From Anaerolineales bacterium (GTDB lineage Bacteria; Chloroflexota; Anaerolineae; Anaerolineales; Villigracilaceae), in the NCBI GenBank assembly GCA_020847355.1, contig JADLCG010000087.1, positions 1 to 10,562 of the forward strand: a stretch of DNA of 10,562 nt, given 5' to 3'. The position numbers and the translations under genes were made by a program. Below the pieces are notes generated by a model. The model saw nothing but the letters and a program-made list of their open reading frames with translations. It was not told the origin of the DNA and searched no databases. Positions within the stretch are counted from its first letter, which is position 1, and the number at the start of each line of letters is the position of its first letter. Positions 1 through 4,446 of the stretch are shown here, piece after piece.

Positions 1-206
1 TCCATGCGCATTTGAATGTCCGCTCGGTTTCGGCGATTAAGGAAAAAGCCAGCGCGCAACATGCTTCGCAAGGCGGACAGCAAATGCGTAAAGGCTTGCA
101 AGGCTTGGTGACGAAACTATTCGGCGAGAATGAAGATTTTATGCAAGCCTACCCGCCGGTGAATGGAACTTTTAAGCGGAAGAAAGACCTATTTGACGGG
201 ATCTAA
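1..206 (+). CDS. C-terminal end of a probable PIG-L family deacetylase (partial, cut by left edge)
   Basis: The reading frame is open from the first full codon at position 3 and stops at TAA 204-206, so only about 67 C-terminal residues are visible. The segment KEKASAQHASQGGQQM followed by a C-terminal FMQAYPPVNGTF...DLFDGI resembles the end of PIG-L (LmbE-like) zinc deacetylases. In that family a late helix often reads 'K..A...HASQ' and the tail often ends in an 'AYPP...DLF.GI' pattern. These enzymes remove N-acetyl groups from GlcNAc-type substrates, for example in mycothiol or bacillithiol synthesis or in sugar tailoring. The metal-binding AHPDD motif would lie upstream of the window, so the catalytic part cannot be checked. 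A TTG at 12-14 could be mistaken for a start, but the frame is open upstream of it and no ribosome binding site is visible. The family call rests on recall of a short C-terminal pattern. Confidence 0.55.
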   Translation, partial: HAHLNVRSVSAIKEKASAQHASQGGQQMRKGLQGLVTKLFGENEDFMQAYPPVNGTFKRKKDLFDGI

Positions 207-258
207 TTTGAGCGGGCTATGGTTTTTCCAAAGTGGCTTGATAAAAACCAATTTCAGT

Positions 259-332
259 ACACGGATCGCACGGACAACGCGGAATTCTCTGTGAAAAGCG
301 GAGGAAATCCGTTCGATCCGCGAAACCCGTGT
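259..332. repeat. Imperfect inverted repeat of ACACGGAT-like words in the spacer
   Basis: The left arm 259-286 begins ACACGGATCGCACGGA and the right arm is 305-332. The reverse complement of the right arm begins ACACGGGTTTCGCGGA. The two arms match at 18 of 28 positions without gaps and flank an 18-base loop (287-304). Arms made of repeated CACGGAT/CGCGGAT words in a gene-free stretch resemble dispersed intergenic repeats seen in many bacterial genomes. Such elements often give spurious ORFs with 'NPRNP'-like peptides, and the spurious frame here contains NPFDPRNPC. No transposase and no target-site duplication is visible. The rest of the 207-441 spacer holds only a candidate promoter near its right end. 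Confidence 0.4.
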
Positions 333-409
333 GCAAAAGAGCCTGAAACCCGGACTTTGAGAAAGCCCTGTTTCGGCAGATGCATGTCCATCAGCATTGA
401 GCGGCTTTG

Positions 410-418
410 TGCTATACT
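410..418 (+). promoter_or_regulatory. Candidate extended -10 promoter for the antitoxin-like/retropepsin pair
   Basis: TGC directly precedes TATACT (413-418), which gives an extended -10 element. No good -35 box lies at the right distance: TTGAGC at 397-402 is only 10 bases away. Transcription would begin near 425, just before the AAGGA ribosome binding site at 426-430 and the ATG at 442. Confidence 0.4.
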
Positions 419-441
419 TTTTCACAAGGAACAGGTGAAAT

Positions 442-657
442 ATGTCAATTACTACTTATGAAGGGATTGTGGAAAAAGGAAAGATACGTTTGAAATCGGG
501 CGTAAAACTTCCTGATAATGTGAAGGTCTACGTGATTGTTATGGATGCGCCAGTTGAAAAGAAAAAGGCGGTTCGCATTTTATCGCCCCGTATAGTTCGC
601 AAAGAGCAAGCTTCTAAACTAAAGATGCGCGTTAGCGAGGAACGGTCTCATGCCTGA
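442..657 (+). CDS. Small antitoxin-like protein (71 aa), partner of the downstream retropepsin-like gene
   Basis: The N-terminal half (ITTYEGIVEKGKIRLKSG, then LPDNVKVYVIV at residues 23-33) has the compact all-beta look of AbrB/MazE-like or AF2212-like small antitoxins. Such proteins typically start 'T.EGIVENG.IRL...LPE.TKVYV' and often sit next to PIN-toxin or retropepsin-like genes. The C-terminal half (residues 38-71) is strongly basic and charged, rich in Lys, Arg and Glu, and could be a DNA-binding or partner-binding tail. The start ATG 442 has AAGGA at 426-430, 11 bases upstream, and an extended -10 box just before that. The stop TGA (655-657) overlaps the ATG at 650 by 8 bases, which implies translational coupling to the next gene. 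No toxin of a known type is adjacent, so an antitoxin role is only suggested. It could equally be an accessory or regulatory protein of the protease. Whether it is expressed cannot be told from the sequence. Confidence 0.65.
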   Translation: MSITTYEGIVEKGKIRLKSGVKLPDNVKVYVIVMDAPVEKKKAVRILSPRIVRKEQASKLKMRVSEERSHA

Positions 658-715
658 ATATGATTCGGAAAATTTTGATCCGCCAGCGCCCAGCAACTGG
701 CGCTTCTTTAACTAA
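650..715 (+). pseudogene. Displaced N-terminal fragment of the retropepsin-like protease (probable original start, now frameshifted)
   Basis: ATG 650 overlaps the stop of the upstream gene (ATGCCTGA) and has GAGGAA (637-642) 7 bases upstream, an ideal ribosome binding site. This frame reads MPEYDSENFDPPAP and then out-of-frame residues to TAA 713-715. Recall of bacterial retropepsin-like proteins gives a typical beginning of the form 'MP.Y.S..F.PPAPVA.V.LRNP.TG', immediately before the 'PMLIDTGAD' active site. Here PPAP (codons ending at 691) is followed after only 4 bases (692-695) by the ACTGGC codons for 'TG' in the frame of the 660 ORF. The 'VA.V.LRNP' strand therefore appears deleted, with a net frame change. 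The short repeat CCAGC (683-687 and 690-694) lies at the junction and could have mediated the deletion. Confidence 0.6.
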
Positions 716-1007
716 TATCCCTATGCTGATAGATACTGGAGCGGATGCTACGCTCATTCCGCAAGAATCTGTTGAGCAATTGGAAATCGAAGTAGAAGAA
801 GATTCTTTATTTGAAGTTCAAGGTTTTGATGGAGAGATCAAGTGGATTAAGATGGCTAAATTAGAACTTGTCTTTTTGAAAAAGAAATTTACGGGTCAAT
901 TTTTGTTGATTGATCAGCCAATGGGGATTTTGGGAAGAAATATTCTTAATTCTGTTTCTATTACCTTTAATGGCCCGCGTAACAAATGGGATGAAAGTAA
1001 AAGATAG
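660..1007 (+). CDS. Retropepsin-like aspartic protease, probably 5'-truncated by a frameshift
   Basis: This frame encodes 115 residues with the retroviral-type aspartic protease signature: LIDTGADATLIP with the catalytic Asp at residue 25 (D25-T26-G27), a flap-like FDGEI at 56-60, and the second family motif GILGRNILN at 89-97. As in retropepsins, one domain carries a single DTG, so the active enzyme would be a homodimer. The ending GPRNKWDE matches the usual C-terminus of this bacterial group as I recall it. ATG 660 is an unlikely native start: it has no ribosome binding site at a proper distance, whereas ATG 650 in another frame does. The residues before position 11 (MIRKILIRQR) look like an out-of-frame reading of the lost N-terminal strand. 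Two sampled lines (781-900) are only about 30-33% GC, clearly lower than the suf genes, which hints at foreign origin or relaxed selection. Physiological substrates of these bacterial proteins are unknown. It may be a decaying gene, or it may need +1 frameshifting to be made. Confidence 0.7.
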   Translation: MIRKILIRQRPATGASLTNIPMLIDTGADATLIPQESVEQLEIEVEEDSLFEVQGFDGEIKWIKMAKLELVFLKKKFTGQFLLIDQPMGILGRNILNSVSITFNGPRNKWDESKR

Positions 1008-1014
1008 TTTTTAA

Positions 1015-1131
1015 TTAACAGACTTAAGCAGTGCGGGCTTTGACGACATGTTCTTAGTGAGGCTTCCTGCGGACAGCATCATCCCCGCACGGATATTGGA
1101 GAATTCGTGGATGGATTCTTCTATGATTTAG
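1015..1131 (+). other. Gene-poor spacer with a 38-codon open frame of unknown meaning
   Basis: Between the protease stop and the thioesterase start, one frame is open from 1015 to TAG 1129-1131 and reads ...AGFDDMFLVRLPADS at its start. The peptide looks more protein-like than random sequence, but it has no recognisable family. Its first ATG (1048) has no evident ribosome binding site. It may be a degraded remnant of a longer gene. GTGCGGG at 1031-1037 can also pair with CCCGCAC at 1084-1090 across a 46-base loop. Neither reading is convincing. Confidence 0.15.
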
Positions 1132-1140
1132 ATTCAAATG

Positions 1141-1146
1141 TATAAT
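1141..1146 (+). promoter_or_regulatory. -10 box (TATAAT) immediately upstream of the thioesterase start
   Basis: A perfect TATAAT lies only 7 bases before ATG 1154, so transcription would begin at about 1153-1154. That predicts a leaderless or nearly leaderless mRNA, and no Shine-Dalgarno sequence is present between box and ATG. The -35 region near 1118-1124 is weak (CTTCTAT). Confidence 0.45.
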
Positions 1147-1153
1147 CCCAGCT

Positions 1154-1630
1154 ATGACAAAAATTAAACAACCAAATTCGCGCCATTGCTTAGTTTGCGG
1201 CTTAGAAAACCCAATTGGCTTGCACCTCCATATTTATGAAACCGAGCCCGGCATCGTGGAGACTGAATATATTGCGCCTGAGCATTTTCAAGGCTATCCG
1301 GGCGTTTTGCACGGCGGGATGGTCGCCGCAATTATTGACGAGGTCAGCGGGCGCGCACTGATGGGGAGCGATCCGGAAAATCCGCGTTTTATGTTCACTG
1401 GCAAGCTGGAAATTAAGTATCGTAAGAATGTGCCGCTTGGCAAACGCCTAAGGATTATCGGCAAAGCTCTAAAAAGTAAAGGCAAGATAGCTGAAGCCTG
1501 GGGCGGAATTTATGACGCTGAAACGAATGAGTTGCTCGCCGAAGGGACTTCGATGAATGTGGACATGCCTGCGAGTCAATTTGACCAAACTAATTTGCCC
1601 AAGTTGGGCTGGCGCGTTTATCCCGATTAA
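1154..1630 (+). CDS. PaaI-type hotdog-fold thioesterase
   Basis: This 158-residue protein is the usual size for a single hotdog domain. It hydrolyses, or is predicted to hydrolyse, acyl-CoA or a similar thioester in the cytoplasm; the specific substrate is unknown. The N-terminus HCLVCGLENPIGLHL (residues 11-25) is the 'C..CG..NP.GL' signature common in the PaaI/YigI/DUF4442-like branch. The hotdog core is visible as GYPGVLHGGMVAAIIDEVSG (residues 47-66). It contains the H53-G54-G55 turn and the acidic pair D62-E63 on the long central helix, where these enzymes place their catalytic Asp or Glu. The strand KLEIKYRKNVPLG (84-96) follows as expected. The C-terminal strand ends in ELLAEGTSMNVDM. 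The gene stands alone, with 146 bases before and 88 after, and seems to have its own promoter directly at the ATG. Start ATG 1154 fits the family N-terminus. Confidence 0.85.
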   Translation: MTKIKQPNSRHCLVCGLENPIGLHLHIYETEPGIVETEYIAPEHFQGYPGVLHGGMVAAIIDEVSGRALMGSDPENPRFMFTGKLEIKYRKNVPLGKRLRIIGKALKSKGKIAEAWGGIYDAETNELLAEGTSMNVDMPASQFDQTNLPKLGWRVYPD

Positions 1631-1702
1631 GTTCGCAAAAGATAACTTCCGAATCCTATAAACCTCTAAGCGTAAAGCTAAAGCGCCTTAACGCCGTCTG
1701 CT

Positions 1703-1708
1703 TATATA
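1703..1708 (+). promoter_or_regulatory. Candidate -10 region just upstream of the TRIC-family gene
   Basis: TATATA (1703-1708), with TG at 1699-1700, lies 10 bases before ATG 1719. Initiation would fall near 1715, which gives a leader of only a few bases and no room for a Shine-Dalgarno sequence. No clear -35 is present. The imperfect hairpin GCGTAAAG (1670-1677) / CTTAACGC (1687-1694) lies just upstream. Confidence 0.3.
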
Positions 1709-1718
1709 CATATTGCCA

Positions 1719-2321
1719 ATGGATAATATCCTCCTTATTCTCACTTATCTTGCCGTGTCCGCTTATGCGATTTCAGGAGCGCTGGAAGCGCGCAAATATC
1801 AAATGGACGTAGTCGGCGCAACCGCCATTGCCTTTGTCGCCGCTTTTGGCGGCGGCACACTGCGCGATTTATTGCTAGGGCGCACGCCAATTTTTTGGAT
1901 CACCGACCCCTTCCTCTCCATCGTCACGTTTGCCCTCGCGCTGATCTCTTTTTACTGGCTGGATTTACCCTCCAACCGCTGGCTCTATGTGCCGGACGCA
2001 ATTGGTTTGGGCGTTTTTAGCATTCTCGGCGCAAGCTATGCGATGCAAATTGGCGCCTCCGCAATCGTGACTGTATTGATGGGCGTAATCACCGGCTCTT
2101 TTGGCGGCGTGTTAAGAGATCTGCTTTGTAATCAAATGCCCAATTTATTCCGCCAAAAGACGGAGTTGTATGCAACTTGTTCCTTCATTGGCACGTGGAT
2201 TTTCGTGATCTGCACCTGGGGCAAGGTAAACTCAGTCGTTGCGTTTATCTTTGGGGCGGGGTCTATTTTTCTTTTACGCTTGTTTGCCATCCGCTTTAAG
2301 GTGACATTGCCTTCTCCTTAA
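1719..2321 (+). CDS. TRIC/UPF0126 family membrane protein (YadS/YicG-like cation channel)
   Basis: The protein is predicted to be a cytoplasmic-membrane protein of the trimeric intracellular cation (TRIC) channel family, formerly UPF0126. Bacterial members have been described as homotrimeric monovalent-cation channels; their physiological role is uncertain. From ATG 1719 it is 200 residues, close to the usual length, and almost wholly hydrophobic with about seven membrane segments. The two internal repeats characteristic of the family are clear: GGGTLRDLLLGRTPIFW (44-60) and FGGVLRDLLCNQMPNLF (128-144), each with the conserved glycine-rich kink and the Arg-Asp pair. The DAIGLGVFSILGA segment (93-105) is the typical start of the second repeat. 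A TTG at 1713 in the same frame is a possible earlier start, but ATG 1719 fits better because homologues begin a few residues before the first helix. The gene stands alone; serC follows 115 bases later with its own promoter. Confidence 0.85.
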   Translation: MDNILLILTYLAVSAYAISGALEARKYQMDVVGATAIAFVAAFGGGTLRDLLLGRTPIFWITDPFLSIVTFALALISFYWLDLPSNRWLYVPDAIGLGVFSILGASYAMQIGASAIVTVLMGVITGSFGGVLRDLLCNQMPNLFRQKTELYATCSFIGTWIFVICTWGKVNSVVAFIFGAGSIFLLRLFAIRFKVTLPSP

Positions 2322-2337
2322 AGTTTACGCGAATTGG

Positions 2338-2365
2338 TTATGATTGCGCCAAGAAAAGATATAAT
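2338..2365 (+). promoter_or_regulatory. Candidate promoter of serC
   Basis: A perfect TATAAT is at 2360-2365. TTATGA at 2338-2343, with a 16-base spacer, is a weak -35 candidate. Transcription would start near 2372, giving a leader of about 65 bases before ATG 2437, which has a strong AAGGAG ribosome binding site at 2423-2428. Confidence 0.45.
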
Positions 2366-2436
2366 CGCCTAAAAACAAACCTTCGCCGAAGTTGAATCTT
2401 TTGGCTGTATAGGAATTCACCCAAGGAGTCTTTTCA

Positions 2437-3525
2437 ATGTCCGAAACAAAACGCGCTCATAATTTCAACGCCGGTCCGGCTGTCCTGCCGCTCGAGGTTT
2501 TGCAACAAGCCCAAGCGGAAATGCTCGATTTCAACGGGACGGGAATGTCCATTATGGAGATCAGCCACAGGTCAAAGGAATTTGAAGCGGTGATTCAAAC
2601 TGCCGAAACAAATTTGCGCGATCTGCTCAACATCCCCGCGAATTACAAAATCTTATTCCTGCAAGGCGGCGCTACGCTTCAGTTTGCCATGCTCCCCATG
2701 AACCTGCGCGCCAGCGGATCGGCGGATTATATGGTCACTGGCGTTTGGGGTAAATCCGCTCTCAAAGAAGCGCAAAAACTCGGCACAGCCCGCGCCGCCT
2801 TTAGCTCCGAAAAAGACGGCTTCACCAGCCTGCCCGCCAGCATAGATGCAGATCCCAAAGCCGCATACCTGCATTTCACTTCAAACGAAACCATTCATGG
2901 CGTTGAATTTACCAACGAACCGGAAGCGCCCAGCGGCGTGCCATTGGTCTGCGACGCATCTTCAGATTTTATCAGCCGCCCAATAGACGTTTCCAAATAC
3001 GCCCTGATTTATGCGGGCGCGCAAAAGAACGCCGGACCTTCCGGCGTAACCATCGTCATCGCCCGCGACGACATGCTCGAACGCACGCCCGCCAATCTGC
3101 CCATCATGCTTGATTACAAAACGCTGGCTGAAAATAAATCGCTTTACAACACGCCGCCTTCCTATTCAATTTATATTGTTGGGCTGGTTTTTCAATGGGC
3201 TAAAAAACTCGGCGGGCTGGCTGAAATTCATAAACGCAACCAAACAAAGGCGGGGCTGGTTTATCAAACCATTGACGAAAGCGGCGGCTTCTATCGCGGT
3301 CACGCGCAACCCAATGCCCGCTCGCTGATGAACATTCCCTTCCGCCTGCCCTCCGAAGAACTCGAAAATGAGTTTGCTAAAGAAGCCGCCAAACAGCGCC
3401 TGATTGGGCTTAAGGGTCATCGCTCGGTGGGCGGCATTCGCGCCTCAGTCTATAACGCCTTGCCGCTGGAAAGCGCCAAAGCCCTGTGCGAATTCATGCG
3501 CGAATTTCAACGCACGCACGGGTAA
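2437..3525 (+). CDS. serC: Phosphoserine aminotransferase
   Basis: SerC is a PLP-dependent enzyme that converts 3-phosphohydroxypyruvate and glutamate to 3-phosphoserine and 2-oxoglutarate, the second step of serine synthesis. It also acts in the pyridoxine pathway of some bacteria. At 362 residues it has the length of E. coli SerC. It starts with the signature NFNAGPAVLPLEVL (9-22) and continues with GMSIMEISHRSKEF (36-49), FLQGGATLQFAMLPMNL (74-90) and TSNETIHGVEF (148-158). The PLP lysine is K197 in YAGAQKNAGPSGVT. The conserved Asp of the PLP pyridine contact is D173 in VCDASSDF. The arginine-rich C-terminal motif GHRSVGGIRASVYNALP is intact. AAGGAG lies 8 bases before ATG 2437. Neither serA nor serB is adjacent. 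A stem-loop follows the stop codon. Confidence 0.97.
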   Translation: MSETKRAHNFNAGPAVLPLEVLQQAQAEMLDFNGTGMSIMEISHRSKEFEAVIQTAETNLRDLLNIPANYKILFLQGGATLQFAMLPMNLRASGSADYMVTGVWGKSALKEAQKLGTARAAFSSEKDGFTSLPASIDADPKAAYLHFTSNETIHGVEFTNEPEAPSGVPLVCDASSDFISRPIDVSKYALIYAGAQKNAGPSGVTIVIARDDMLERTPANLPIMLDYKTLAENKSLYNTPPSYSIYIVGLVFQWAKKLGGLAEIHKRNQTKAGLVYQTIDESGGFYRGHAQPNARSLMNIPFRLPSEELENEFAKEAAKQRLIGLKGHRSVGGIRASVYNALPLESAKALCEFMREFQRTHG

Positions 3526-3535
3526 AAAAAGAAAA

Positions 3536-3571
3536 ATAGGACCGCTTCTCCAACTGTGAAATCGGTCCTAT
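3536..3571. terminator. Stem-loop after serC, probable terminator (possibly bidirectional)
   Basis: A perfect 9-bp stem, ATAGGACCG (3536-3544) with CGGTCCTAT (3563-3571), encloses an 18-base loop. The A-rich run (3524-3536, interrupted by one G) lies on the left side, so the classical U-tract would appear only in a minus-strand transcript. On the + strand only a short TATCTT follows. No minus-strand gene approaches from the right, so a role behind serC is the simplest reading. Confidence 0.5.
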
Positions 3572-3586
3572 CTTGAACGAGGTTTT

Positions 3587-4330
3587 ATGATCACAGCCTA
3601 TCACCGCCCCAAAACTTTAGAGGAAGCTCTGGAACTTCTGACTCAGCCGGATACAGCGCCCTTGGGCGGAGGTACGCTTCTTTCCCAGCCGACTACTGCT
3701 CCTGTCTCCGTTGTAGATTTACAACTCCTTATGCTTGATCAGCTTGCCCCCAAAGGTAACGATCTTGAAATTGGAGCCGTATGCGCGCTCCAGACTTTGT
3801 ACCAGTCCGAGCGGCGCCCCGAGGCGTTGAAAGCCGCAATTCAATTTGAAGCGCCGCTGAACCTTCGTAATAGCGCCACTGTCGCCGGGACGATTGTCGC
3901 TGGCGACGGGCGCTCGCCATTTGTCACAATGCTTTTGTCTATGGATGCGAAGATTACCCTCCAAAAGTCAAAAACGGATTCGCAAACCATTGGAATTAGC
4001 GAATACATACTTACTTATCCTAAAGGGCTAATCACGGCTATAACGCTTCCCAGTAACGTCAAAACTGCTTTTGAGGCAATTTCTAAAACCCCAACTGATA
4101 CGCCAATCGTTTGCGCGGCTATGACCCAATGGAATTCAGGCAGAACGCGCCTAGCTCTGGGCGGCTACGGAAAAACCCCAACTCTGGCGCTGGATGGCAC
4201 AGAAGCGGAAGGCGCTGAGGATGCGGCGCGGAACGCTTATCACGAAGCGGGCGATGAATGGGCTTCGGCTGAATATCGGCTTGAAATGGCGGCAATTTTA
4301 GCAAAACGCTGTTTGGACGCTCTGAAGTAG
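3587..4330 (+). CDS. FAD-binding subunit of molybdopterin dehydrogenase family (CoxM/XdhB-like), orphan
   Basis: The protein resembles the medium FAD subunit of molybdenum hydroxylases (CO dehydrogenase CoxM, xanthine dehydrogenase XdhB), which passes electrons from the Mo and 2Fe-2S subunits to the acceptor. The N-terminus AYHRPKTLEEALELL (4-18) is typical. The first FAD motif is APLGGGTLL (24-32), a variant of the usual 'AGGTDL' in which Leu replaces the Asp. The second is LRNSATVAGTI (93-103), corresponding to 'IRN.ATIGGN'. The C-terminal SAEYRLEMAAILAKR (227-241) is conserved in the CO dehydrogenase flavoprotein C-terminal domain. At 247 residues it is shorter than the usual 280-290. No large Mo-binding subunit and no 2Fe-2S subunit is next to it; its neighbours are serC and a secreted hydrolase. 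It may partner with subunits encoded elsewhere or have a separate flavoprotein role. A weak GAGG site at 3579-3582 precedes ATG 3587 by only 4 bases. Confidence 0.8.
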   Translation: MITAYHRPKTLEEALELLTQPDTAPLGGGTLLSQPTTAPVSVVDLQLLMLDQLAPKGNDLEIGAVCALQTLYQSERRPEALKAAIQFEAPLNLRNSATVAGTIVAGDGRSPFVTMLLSMDAKITLQKSKTDSQTIGISEYILTYPKGLITAITLPSNVKTAFEAISKTPTDTPIVCAAMTQWNSGRTRLALGGYGKTPTLALDGTEAEGAEDAARNAYHEAGDEWASAEYRLEMAAILAKRCLDALK

Positions 4331-4374
4331 TTTGCGCGGGCGCGGTTGGGGGTTACGTTCTTACTTTTAGGCTG

Positions 4375-4380
4375 TTGACA
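4375..4380 (+). promoter_or_regulatory. -35-like element upstream of the secreted esterase-GH5 gene
   Basis: A perfect TTGACA lies at 4375-4380. The best -10-like strings downstream are AAAATA (4399-4404, spacer 18) and TATAAG (4403-4408, spacer 22), so the promoter is either suboptimal or activator-dependent. A 14-base palindrome fills the spacer. Confidence 0.4.
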
Positions 4381-4387
4381 AAAAAGC

Positions 4388-4401
4388 TTTTTCGCGAAAA
4401 A
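4388..4401. promoter_or_regulatory. Perfect palindrome TTTTTCGCGAAAAA, candidate operator
   Basis: This 14-base perfect dyad lies between the TTGACA and the AT-rich -10 region upstream of the polysaccharide-hydrolase gene. A dyad with a CGCG centre placed in a promoter spacer is the expected position for a dimeric repressor such as a LacI-type sugar regulator. No regulator gene is in the window, so the binding protein is unknown. It is too AT-flanked and loopless to be a good terminator for the upstream gene. Confidence 0.35.
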
Positions 4402-4446
4402 ATATAAGTTGATTGTAAGACTGGCAGTCTTTTCATGGAGTTGAAA

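Noticed and set aside
189..425. 78-codon minus-strand open frame over the same spacer
   Set aside because: It has a low-plausibility peptide and covers the same repeat; no promoter or family match.
219..461. 80-codon + strand open frame in the spacer after the PIG-L-like gene
   Set aside because: It runs through the inverted repeat, has no ribosome binding site, overlaps the antitoxin-like start, and its peptide (NPFDPRNPC) is typical of translated intergenic repeats.
1713..1715. TTG 1713 as start of the TRIC-family gene
   Set aside because: ATG 1719 is in the same frame two codons later and fits the family N-terminus; nothing favours TTG.
4435..4437. ATG 4435 as start of the esterase-GH5 gene
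   Set aside because: Its own GGAG forms the ribosome binding site 6 bases before ATG 4447, which is the better start.
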